Assembly: GCA_022794295.1 (NCBI GenBank)
Contig: JAAWEO010000033.1
Span: 1 to 14,778, forward strand
From: Angelakisella sp.
Lineage (GTDB): Bacteria; Bacillota; Clostridia; Oscillospirales; Ruminococcaceae
Direction: 5' to 3'
DNA: 14,778 bases
Each line of letters starts with the position of its first letter. The first letter of the stretch is position 1. The position numbers were made by a program, and so were the translations under genes. The notes below the pieces were generated by a model. It did no database searches. It saw only the letters and a program-made list of their open reading frames with translations, and had not been told where the DNA came from. Shown here piece by piece: positions 8,476-14,668 of the stretch.

Positions 8476-9972
8476 ATGAGTGACAACCTGGATTTCATGG
8501 CGATTTTCGGAGGAGAGGGCAGCCTGGACCTTGGCAGCGGCGGGGAGGACTTTGACGCCCTGTTCGCAGAAAAGGAACCGGCCACCCAGCCCCCGGAAGA
8601 AAAAGCCCCGAAAACCACCGCAGAAACCACCCAACCGGAAGAAGCTCCTGCCGAAGCGCCGGAGTCGGAAGAAAAGAAGGAGGATGCCAATGCGCCAGAA
8701 GAAAAAGCTCCCGAAGCCCCGACCCAACCGGCAGCTGCCCCGGAAAAGAAGCCTGCGGCTCCCAAAGCGGCAGTCAAGCTGCCTGCTGCGCCCGCAAATC
8801 CCTTTGAGGCAGCCATGCGCCAGGTGGAGGAAAAAATCACCGAGGACCTGGCCGGAGAACTGCTCCAGAAACCGCCGGTATTCCAGTTCGGCGGCGTGAC
8901 GGAGGAGATCACCGACCCGAAAAAGACCTTTGAGCAGCTCCGCAAGGAGAAGGAGGAGGACTTTCCCGAACTGGAGGACGGCAAGCGCGTTTCCTGGACG
9001 ATGGAGTATGGGAAGATCTCCAAAACCATCCCCAAGCCCAAGGATTCCGTTATCCACGCCATGAAGGCGGAGATAGAAAAGTCCGAGGGTTTCCGAGATA
9101 TGCTGAAAAAGGCAAAAGATCGGGACTTCACCTGCAAGGTGCGCCCCCACATCGCCGCCCAGTCCAAGGGCATCGCCTCCTACAAGGGACTATTTTCCTC
9201 CCTGGAGGAGATGGAGAAAGCCCCCAAGGTCATTAACTTTGTCCCGGCCAGGGACGGCCATGTGTATGAGATCCGCTGTCTGGAATCCGGCCGGTTCATC
9301 ACCAAGGCCCGGAACATTCCGGAACTGAGCGAAATTCAGGAAGGCTTTACTTCCAACCTCCCCCTCATCCCCTTTGAACTGGTGCAGCAGGTCATCGGAT
9401 TCTTCCGCTCCTGTATGCGGGACGGGGCCGAGACTGAGGCTCTGGTCCGGGTCTACTGGAACCGGCTGGAGGAGCGGTTTCTGCTGGACATTCCCCACCA
9501 GAAGGTGAGCAAGGCCCGCATCTTTGCGGACATTCCCATCGACCCGGGGAAGGAGGACGGTCTGCTCCATTACGCCGACATCCATTCCCACAACTCCATG
9601 GCAGCCCAGTTTTCCGATATTGACGATGCCGACGAAAGGGCCAACCGCCTGTATCTTGTCATGGGCAGGCTGAACCAGTATTTCCCGGAGGTATCCGCCC
9701 GGATCTGCAACGGCGGGACCTTCCTGCCTGTCCACCCCGGCAATGTGCTGGAGGGGGTGCCCAAGGCGTTCCCTGATTGGTGGTCTAATCGAGTACAGCT
9801 GCTGGAGGATTCCTTCCCCATTTTTGCCGCCGAAGAGGACAGAGGATACACAGAGCTTGCCCAGACCTCGCAAGAATCTAAGACGCGGGAACAAACCTTG
9901 GCAAGGATAACAGCTAAGGGCGCGAAGTGGCACCAGGCCCCTGCCTGGTGGAAAGGGGCGATGGCGGCGTGA
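8476..9972 (+). CDS. JAB/JAMM-domain protein (PRTRC protein A-like putative isopeptidase)
   Basis: The product has 498 residues. The ATG at 8476 was chosen over an upstream TTG (8443) because AGGAGG lies at 8461-8466 with nine bases spacing and the TTG sits in the terminator. The N-terminus (to about 115) is a low-complexity Glu/Pro/Ala/Lys linker with repeated E-E-K-A-P blocks. Residues about 115-240 are helical and charged. The C-terminal domain (about 255-470) contains a full JAMM zinc motif: H370-S-H372, seven residues, S380-D-I-D383, matching the H-x-H-x7-S-x2-D signature of JAB metalloproteases that cleave ubiquitin-like adducts. The upstream catalytic Glu is not certain; E in A-E-T-E-A-L is a candidate. 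It is the first gene of the operon, and its stop overlaps the E1-like start (GTGA). Known family members remove or process ubiquitin-like proteins; that activity here is inferred. Confidence 0.8.
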   Translation: MSDNLDFMAIFGGEGSLDLGSGGEDFDALFAEKEPATQPPEEKAPKTTAETTQPEEAPAEAPESEEKKEDANAPEEKAPEAPTQPAAAPEKKPAAPKAAVKLPAAPANPFEAAMRQVEEKITEDLAGELLQKPPVFQFGGVTEEITDPKKTFEQLRKEKEEDFPELEDGKRVSWTMEYGKISKTIPKPKDSVIHAMKAEIEKSEGFRDMLKKAKDRDFTCKVRPHIAAQSKGIASYKGLFSSLEEMEKAPKVINFVPARDGHVYEIRCLESGRFITKARNIPELSEIQEGFTSNLPLIPFELVQQVIGFFRSCMRDGAETEALVRVYWNRLEERFLLDIPHQKVSKARIFADIPIDPGKEDGLLHYADIHSHNSMAAQFSDIDDADERANRLYLVMGRLNQYFPEVSARICNGGTFLPVHPGNVLEGVPKAFPDWWSNRVQLLEDSFPIFAAEEDRGYTELAQTSQESKTREQTLARITAKGAKWHQAPAWWKGAMAA

Positions 9973-10739
9973 GATTTGCCCAAAACCGTCCGGTCAAAAT
10001 CGTTATGCTGGGCGCAGGCGGCACCGGCGGGCATATCGCCCCCCACCTCTACCGGCTGCTCTATGCGCTGGGACAGCGGGAATGCCGCTTTCTCATCGTG
10101 GACGGCGACCTGGTGGAGAAAAAGAACCTGGTCCGCCAGAACTTCATCGAGGCGGATCTGGGAGAGAACAAGGCACGGGTGTTGGCCGAGCGGTATTCCT
10201 CCGTCTTTGGCCTGGAAACCGAGTACATCCCCTCGTATATCGAGTGCGAGGAGGAGCTGAAAAAGCTGATGACGCCCCGTGTCTGGGAAACCGGCCGGTA
10301 TTATTCGGCAGGGAAATGGCACAACAAAACCCTCACCGAGCTGGTCATCCTCATCGGGGCGGTGGATAACAACAAGTCCCGGAGCCTCTGCCATCGGGTG
10401 TTCTATCAGATGAAGGATCTGGTGTACATCGACAGCGGCAACGGGGAGTATACCGGCCAGGTGGTGTGCGGCGTCCGCAGCGGCGGGCGCACTTACTACA
10501 AGCCGGTTGGGGTGCTGTACCCCGAAATCTTAGACGGGACCGACAAATTCCCCACCCAGCTTTCCTGTGCCGAGGCTTCGGTCTCGGCGCCCCAGGCTAT
10601 CACCGCCAACATCACGGCGGCCTGCGCGGTGGTGGATCTGGTCTACAACATCCTGGTTCGGGGAGAAACCAATGTCCAAGCGGTTTCCTTCTCCACCACC
10701 AGCGTCAATATGCGCCCAACGATGATCCGAAAATCGTAG
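9969..10739 (+). CDS. E1-like ThiF-family adenylating enzyme (PRTRC ThiF-like)
   Basis: The product has 256 residues. GTG at 9969 is the likely start: it overlaps the previous stop (GTGA), AAAGGGG lies 10 bases before it, and it places the nucleotide-binding motif at residues 15-21 (G-A-G-G-T-G-G). Further E1 hallmarks follow in order: D45-G-D47, N53-L-V-R56-Q57-N-F, D-L-G-E-N-K68-A, and V-D133-N-N-K-S-R138. C200 in Q-L-S-C-A-E is the best candidate for the thioester cysteine. There is no CxxC zinc pair and no fused rhodanese or E2 domain. Family members adenylate the C-terminus of a ubiquitin-like or sulfur-carrier protein using ATP. The neighbours (JAMM protein upstream, E2-like gene downstream) favour protein conjugation over thiamin or molybdopterin synthesis. 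The last five residues are encoded inside the palindromic repeat at 10721-10817. Confidence 0.87.
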   Translation: MRFAQNRPVKIVMLGAGGTGGHIAPHLYRLLYALGQRECRFLIVDGDLVEKKNLVRQNFIEADLGENKARVLAERYSSVFGLETEYIPSYIECEEELKKLMTPRVWETGRYYSAGKWHNKTLTELVILIGAVDNNKSRSLCHRVFYQMKDLVYIDSGNGEYTGQVVCGVRSGGRTYYKPVGVLYPEILDGTDKFPTQLSCAEASVSAPQAITANITAACAVVDLVYNILVRGETNVQAVSFSTTSVNMRPTMIRKS

Positions 10740-10817
10740 ATTTTCGATGGGACGGGGCGGTGCGTAGCGACGCCAGCACGCGCAGCGTGCGTATTTTCGA
10801 TTTATCGAAAATGAGTA
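10721..10817. repeat. Palindromic intergenic repeat, copy 1
   Basis: This copy shares 52 identical consecutive bases (10766-10817) with 14601-14652, plus a shared 15-base left end (10721-10735) and a shared GATTTTCGAT (10739-10748). Internal structure: CGAAAATC/GATTTTCG hairpin (10728-10735, 10739-10746), GC-rich hairpin GCACGC-GCA-GCGTGC (10776-10790), and ATTTTCGAT/ATCGAAAAT (10793-10801, 10804-10812). It contains the stop codon of the E1-like gene. It has no T-run, so it is not a standard terminator. Confidence 0.92.
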
Positions 10818-10842
10818 CCAAAGAAAAAAGGAGAAAAGCAGC

Positions 10843-11454
10843 ATGAAAGCAATCACCATCGAAAAGGGGAAGGTGGCCTTTTACAGCAGCCTTTCCGCGG
10901 ACACCCTCATTGTCAACGGCGTTCTGAAGGTAAACGGGACCCTCAAGGTCCGGCGGCTTCTGGGCAGGGGCATCGTAGACGCCCGCCGCCTGGAGGCGGA
11001 ATCGGTCAATCTCCGCACCGGCTTTATCCGGGAAGTAGAGATCGGCGGCGGTGCCTTTGGGGAGCTGTACGCCACCACCTGCAAGGCCAGAGGAACTCTC
11101 TGCGCCAAAAACTTTATCCAGGCGCTGGAGGTTTCAGCCAGGCGGCTGGTGGTGAACCGCTCCAATATCGGCAGCTGCACCGCCCTGGAGGTGGTGAGCC
11201 TGCGCCGGTATCTCCCCAATAAGCTGCTGTCCGGCCTGAAAAAGCTGTTGACCGCCCCTTTCCGCAGGCTGATGAAGCCGAAGAAAAAGGCGGTCAAAAA
11301 GCCGGCGCTTGCCTTGCCCAAGGAGCCCGCGCCAAAGCCGGAACCGGATAGCGAGCTGGTATCCGCCATTCTGGATATTCTGCGGGAAAAGGGCTACACC
11401 GTTTCCCGTATCCGGGAGACGGAATCCCAGGCTGTTCAGGAACTGGCGGCATAA
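10843..11454 (+). CDS. Bactofilin-like polymer-forming protein
   Basis: The product has 203 residues. The ATG at 10843 is preceded by AAGGAG (10828-10833, nine bases). Residues about 1-135 show a regular alternation of short beta strands about every 16-18 residues (T-L-I-V-N-G-V-L-K-V-N-G-T-L-K-V ... G-I-V-D-A-R-R-L-E-A-E-S-V-N-L ... G-E-L-Y-A-T-T-C-K-A-R-G-T-L), the pattern of a right-handed beta-helix as in bactofilins (DUF583/polymer-forming). A Lys/Arg/Pro-rich hinge (about 145-170) leads to a short C-terminal helical segment (S-A-I-L-D-I-L-R-E-K-G-Y). No signal peptide or membrane segment is seen. Bactofilins self-assemble into filaments on membranes or DNA-segregation scaffolds. The role inside a conjugation-type operon is unknown. 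An alternative is an unrelated beta-solenoid. Confidence 0.65.
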   Translation: MKAITIEKGKVAFYSSLSADTLIVNGVLKVNGTLKVRRLLGRGIVDARRLEAESVNLRTGFIREVEIGGGAFGELYATTCKARGTLCAKNFIQALEVSARRLVVNRSNIGSCTALEVVSLRRYLPNKLLSGLKKLLTAPFRRLMKPKKKAVKKPALALPKEPAPKPEPDSELVSAILDILREKGYTVSRIRETESQAVQELAA

Positions 11455-11541
11455 AACAAACACACCCTGTTTGGGATAAAAATGGAGGGGCCGGGTCATG
11501 TGATTCTGCCCCTCCGGCTTTACAGGAAGGAGTTTTCCCTT
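11455..11541 (+). other. Short intergenic spacer with two hairpins
   Basis: A small hairpin CAAACA/TGTTTG (11457-11462, 11468-11473) follows the bactofilin-like stop, and an 8-base-pair hairpin GGAGGGGC/GCCCCTCC (11484-11491, 11508-11515, 16-base loop) precedes the ribosome site AGGAAGGAG (11524-11532) of the methylase-like gene. Neither has a T-run, so read-through is expected; they may affect mRNA processing. Confidence 0.45.
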
Positions 11542-12945
11542 ATGGAAGAAAAACAGCTATACGCCATAGACCGGCTGGAACAGGCCAAGCGGATCATCCT
11601 GCTGGCAAAGGAGGAAATGCCCGCCGCCAGGAAAAGGATCGAGAAACAGCTGAAAAAGGACCCCAACGAGGCCAAGGACTGGTACCAGACGCTGCGGGCC
11701 TATCAGGCCCGCCTGCTGGCCGCTTTGGAGGACTGCCGCCTCTCCCTGCTGGAGATGGAGCTGCCCGACCTGGCGGCCGCGGCCCTCAGCCTGGGGCGGG
11801 CGGTGGCAAAGTTCCAGTTTTCCACCCCGGACTATTCCCGGCTCTGTGATACCCTGGAGGCTTTCGTCAAAGGAATGCCGGACACGGAGGACAAAACCGC
11901 CAGCGCCGCTATCATCGGGCGATTGATGAACCATGTGAAGATGGGCTTTTACCCCACCGACCCGGACCATGTAAAGCTCATCACCAAGGGGATCGAATTT
12001 CCCGACGGTGTGACCACCAATCTGCTGGACCCCTGCTGCGGGGACGGCATCGCCCTGCGCCTCATGGCCACCGGCAACAACTGCTACGCCTACGGGGTAG
12101 AGCTGGACGAACGCCGGGCGGAGGAGGCCCAGACCAGGCTTCACCGGGTGGTCATCGGCAGCTATTTCAGCGCACGGATCAGCCACGAGGCGTTCCATCT
12201 CCTGTTTCTCAACCCGCCGTATCTTTCGGTGCTGGGGGAAAACGGCCACACCGGCCGGGATGAAAAGCGGTTCTTGGTAAACAGTCTTTCCCATCTCATG
12301 GTGGGCGGCCTGCTGGTCTACATCATCCCCTATTACCGCCTCACCGCCGACATTGCCCGCATCCTCTGCGACAACTTTGAGCGGCTCTCGGTGTACAAAT
12401 TCTGCGGCAAGGAGTTCCAGCGGTTCCGCCAGGTGGCGGTGCTGGGCATCCGCAAGCCGCGGGGAGATGGCTCCAGGGAGGTCCCCGGCCTGCTCCGGCA
12501 GGTGCAGGACGCGGACAAGATACTGGAACTGACAGAACTGCCGGAGAAAAGCTACCCGCTGCCTGCCCATCCGGAGAAGATCCCCATCTTCAAGGGGGCG
12601 GTGTTCAATGTTCCGGAGCTGGCCCGGCAGCTTGCCGCCTCGGACAGCTTCAAAAAGCTGTGGGAGCAAAGCCCCCTGGACAGCAAAGAGAAACGCCCGC
12701 CCCTTCCCCTTACAGTGGGGCAGGTGGGGCTCATCGGCGGCTCCGGCCTCATCAACGGCCTGATGCCCTGCGACAGCCCCCATATCATCAAGGGGCGGAT
12801 CGTCAAGGAGCAGCTCACCGATTCCCGTGTCACCAGGGTGGATGAACGAACCGGGGCGCCTCTGGTTACGGAAATGACCGAGACACAAACCAACAAGATG
12901 GTGTTCCATCTGCTGACCGCCGACGGCTTCAAGGCGCTGGCTTAA
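11542..12945 (+). CDS. DUF6094-like N6-adenine-type DNA methyltransferase homologue
   Basis: The product has 467 residues. ATG 11542 is preferred to the in-frame ATG at 11482, because AGGAAGGAG lies just before it and the extra 20 residues would span a GC hairpin. The N-terminal about 120 residues are helical and charged. The methylase fold follows: motif I D163-P-C-C-G-D-G (SAM binding), acidic strand Y-G-V-E-L-D-E-R-R, and catalytic motif IV N224-P-P-Y, the signature of amino-methyltransferases acting on adenine in DNA. The C-terminal about 150 residues may be a target or partner domain. No restriction endonuclease gene is adjacent, so it behaves as an orphan methylase. Possible roles are protection of the element, marking of its DNA, or a non-DNA substrate. 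The stop is 16 bases before the next start. Confidence 0.78.
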   Translation: MEEKQLYAIDRLEQAKRIILLAKEEMPAARKRIEKQLKKDPNEAKDWYQTLRAYQARLLAALEDCRLSLLEMELPDLAAAALSLGRAVAKFQFSTPDYSRLCDTLEAFVKGMPDTEDKTASAAIIGRLMNHVKMGFYPTDPDHVKLITKGIEFPDGVTTNLLDPCCGDGIALRLMATGNNCYAYGVELDERRAEEAQTRLHRVVIGSYFSARISHEAFHLLFLNPPYLSVLGENGHTGRDEKRFLVNSLSHLMVGGLLVYIIPYYRLTADIARILCDNFERLSVYKFCGKEFQRFRQVAVLGIRKPRGDGSREVPGLLRQVQDADKILELTELPEKSYPLPAHPEKIPIFKGAVFNVPELARQLAASDSFKKLWEQSPLDSKEKRPPLPLTVGQVGLIGGSGLINGLMPCDSPHIIKGRIVKEQLTDSRVTRVDERTGAPLVTEMTETQTNKMVFHLLTADGFKALA

Positions 12946-12961
12946 AAAGGAGAGAGATGTC

Positions 12962-13261
12962 ATGTATGAGTTAAACAGCAAAACCTTCCGGCAGCTGCTG
13001 GAAGGTGTCTCCGAGGATACCGCGGAAAACGAGTTTGCGGAGGCAGACCCCTATCTGATGGAAAAGGTCTGCACCCCCATCCTGAACCGGCAGCCGCTGA
13101 TCCCCAATCAGATCGACTACTCCCAGTTCACCCTGGAGGACCTGTACGACCTGCTGGACGAAGCCCAGGATTTCTGTGACCGTCGTTTCTGCCTGTGGGA
13201 GCTGAACCGGGGCCTGTGCGGCCATCCGGTTTCCCAAAGCCTCCGGCGGGCCTTCTGCTGA
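12962..13261 (+). CDS. Small cysteine-containing protein of unknown function
   Basis: This is a 99-residue acidic helical protein with five cysteines (37, 72, 77, 86, 99), the last being its final residue (R-R-A-F-C). The ATG at 12962 follows AAGGAG (12947-12952) by nine bases. Residues about 54-80 (F-T-L-E-D-L-Y-D-L-L-D-E-A-Q-D-F-C) form an acidic amphipathic helix. There is no signal peptide, membrane span or metal-finger pattern that I can name. It does not end in Gly-Gly and does not look like a beta-grasp fold, so I do not call it the ubiquitin-like modifier. Its position between the methylase-like and E2-side genes suggests an accessory part of the same system. Confidence 0.75.
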   Translation: MYELNSKTFRQLLEGVSEDTAENEFAEADPYLMEKVCTPILNRQPLIPNQIDYSQFTLEDLYDLLDEAQDFCDRRFCLWELNRGLCGHPVSQSLRRAFC

Positions 13262-13274
13262 AGGGGGCTGCGGG

Positions 13275-13880
13275 ATGGACAGGTACGAATACGAGTATTT
13301 TGAAATGAGCCTCATCCCCATCATGGTGGGTAAGGTCCTCAGTGATGTTGGCCGGGAGAAGGATTACCTGGAAAGGATCGGGGCATCGCCAATCGAAGCG
13401 GAGGATTATTTCTCCTACATCATCGAAGGGCTGACTACCGTCTGTGATTTCTGGGAAGGCAGGGAGGTAGGCCCGTATATGGACTACTGCTGGTTTTTCA
13501 GTGACCAGAGCATGATGGATTTCTACCGTCTGTGCCGTGACTGGTCCAGACAGCGGGGAATAGGGCTGAAAGACAATCCGTATATGCGCCATGCGGAGCA
13601 GGAGCTGGAAGAACAGCTGGACAGCATCCATTCCTGCTACTATGTTTACCGTTACAGCACCAAGGTCAACCACCGGTGGGCCAGCGGCATCACCCTGTAT
13701 CTGAGTCCGGAGTTTAACCAGGAATTTTCCTTGTTAAAAGCCCTGGCCAATATCTTTGACTATTACCGGTACATGGGGGATGAGCTGCGGTATGAGATTT
13801 GGAAGTACGACCGGGAGCAGAAAGCGAAGATCCTCTACCTGCCGCTGCCAAAACCGGAAATCTGGAAGGAGGCCGCCTGA
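13275..13880 (+). CDS. Protein of unknown function, 201 residues, translationally coupled to the E2-like gene
   Basis: I do not recognise this family. It is soluble, rich in Tyr, Trp and acidic residues (M-D-R-Y-E-Y-E-Y-F-E-M; E-G-R-E-V-G-P-Y-M-D-Y-C-W-F-F), with no membrane span. The start at 13275 follows GGGGG by about nine bases. The stop TGA overlaps the ATG of the E2-like gene (TGATG), implying coupled translation and roughly equal amounts, which is often seen for partners in one complex. PRTRC clusters contain further proteins (E, F) at comparable positions, but I cannot show a match by eye. Confidence 0.8.
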   Translation: MDRYEYEYFEMSLIPIMVGKVLSDVGREKDYLERIGASPIEAEDYFSYIIEGLTTVCDFWEGREVGPYMDYCWFFSDQSMMDFYRLCRDWSRQRGIGLKDNPYMRHAEQELEEQLDSIHSCYYVYRYSTKVNHRWASGITLYLSPEFNQEFSLLKALANIFDYYRYMGDELRYEIWKYDREQKAKILYLPLPKPEIWKEAA

Positions 13881-14542
13881 TGGACGCCGAACAAGAACTG
13901 ATTTTACACATCGACCCAGGCTCTGCCACCATTAAGCTGGAGAGCCGCTCCCCGGAGGGGAGCATCATCACCAAGCGCATCGGGTATAACGCCCTGGTGG
14001 AGTGCATCAAAGGAAGTTTGCAGCGGGAAATGGTCCAAAGCGGACTGCTGCCCACAGGCTGTATCTCCTTTGACGCCGGAAATGACGGCTGGCGGTATGT
14101 GGCCATCGAACACCCGGCGCGGTATGCCAACATCACCTACGGAAACACCGTGTACCCCCATTTCCCCCTGCCAAGGCTGGTATTCCGCTTTGGCCTGCAT
14201 ATGGGGCTGCGGGTGCAAAACTGCCAGATGGGCGTGGTGGCGGAAGGCCGGCTGACGCCGGATACCCCCATGTTCCACTACCCCTTTTCCAATGTCAGCG
14301 GCTTTCATCTGTGTACCGGCGGGAATATCCTGCCGGAGTGCAAAAGCCTGCATACCCTGTCCTCGCTGCCCTACCTGATTCTGGAGATGCCCAACAACGA
14401 TGACCACTTTACTTCACGCAACAACCGGCTGAAGCTGGGACACCGGGACCTTCTGGAATATATGAAGGACAAGGACCCGGATCACTACTACGAAAAAGTC
14501 CTCATCCCCAGCGGACGGACTTTGAAGGATTTTCTGAGATGA
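13880..14542 (+). CDS. E2/UBC-like conjugating protein (PRTRC protein B / Prok-E2_D-like)
   Basis: The product has 220 residues; the start overlaps the previous stop (TGATG), with AAGGAGG in the preceding codons. Residues 132-148 (F-H133-Y-P-F-S-N138-V-S-G-F-H-L-C145-T-G-G) resemble the E2 active-site block of eukaryotic UBC enzymes (F-H-P-N-x-x-x-x-G-x-x-C), so C145 is the probable thioester cysteine and N138 the possible oxyanion Asn. The preceding strand/loop P-L-P-R-L-V-F-R-F (about 96-104) and the W-R-Y-V-A-I-E block fit PRTRC protein B as I remember it. Together with the E1-like and JAMM genes it completes the enzyme set of a ubiquitin-like pathway. The family assignment comes from motif pattern only. 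The stop codon lies inside the second palindromic repeat. Confidence 0.75.
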   Translation: MDAEQELILHIDPGSATIKLESRSPEGSIITKRIGYNALVECIKGSLQREMVQSGLLPTGCISFDAGNDGWRYVAIEHPARYANITYGNTVYPHFPLPRLVFRFGLHMGLRVQNCQMGVVAEGRLTPDTPMFHYPFSNVSGFHLCTGGNILPECKSLHTLSSLPYLILEMPNNDDHFTSRNNRLKLGHRDLLEYMKDKDPDHYYEKVLIPSGRTLKDFLR

Positions 14543-14652
14543 TCCGAAAATCCAATCACAATTCCTTAAAATGGATTTTCGATCAGACGAGGCGGCGCGA
14601 AGCGACGCCAGCACGCGCAGCGTGCGTATTTTCGATTTATCGAAAATGAGTA
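14538..14652. repeat. Palindromic intergenic repeat, copy 2
   Basis: 14601-14652 is identical over 52 bases to 10766-10817, and the left end 14538-14552 equals 10721-10735. Between the CGAAAATC (14545-14552) and GATTTTCG (14574-14581) arms this copy has a 21-base loop instead of 3. The GCACGC/GCGTGC (14611-14625) and ATTTTCGAT/ATCGAAAAT (14628-14647) palindromes are conserved. It contains the stop codon of the E2-like gene and ends 17 bases before the next start. Confidence 0.92.
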
Positions 14653-14668
14653 TGAAAGGAGTTTCCCC

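Noticed and set aside
8226..9173. Minus-strand open frame of 315 codons over the JAB operon promoter and gene start
   Set aside because: The Ser/Gly/Ala/Phe-rich translation is the antisense of the low-complexity linker, with no ribosome site, and it runs over the promoter and terminator hairpin.
10721..10817. Repeat copy as an intrinsic terminator of the E1-like gene
   Set aside because: The hairpins are not followed by a T-run and the downstream genes have no separate promoter that I can see.
11557..12981. Minus-strand open frame of 474 codons opposite the methylase-like gene
   Set aside because: The plus strand carries intact SAM and NPPY motifs and ribosome sites. The antisense frame is a by-product of high GC third positions.
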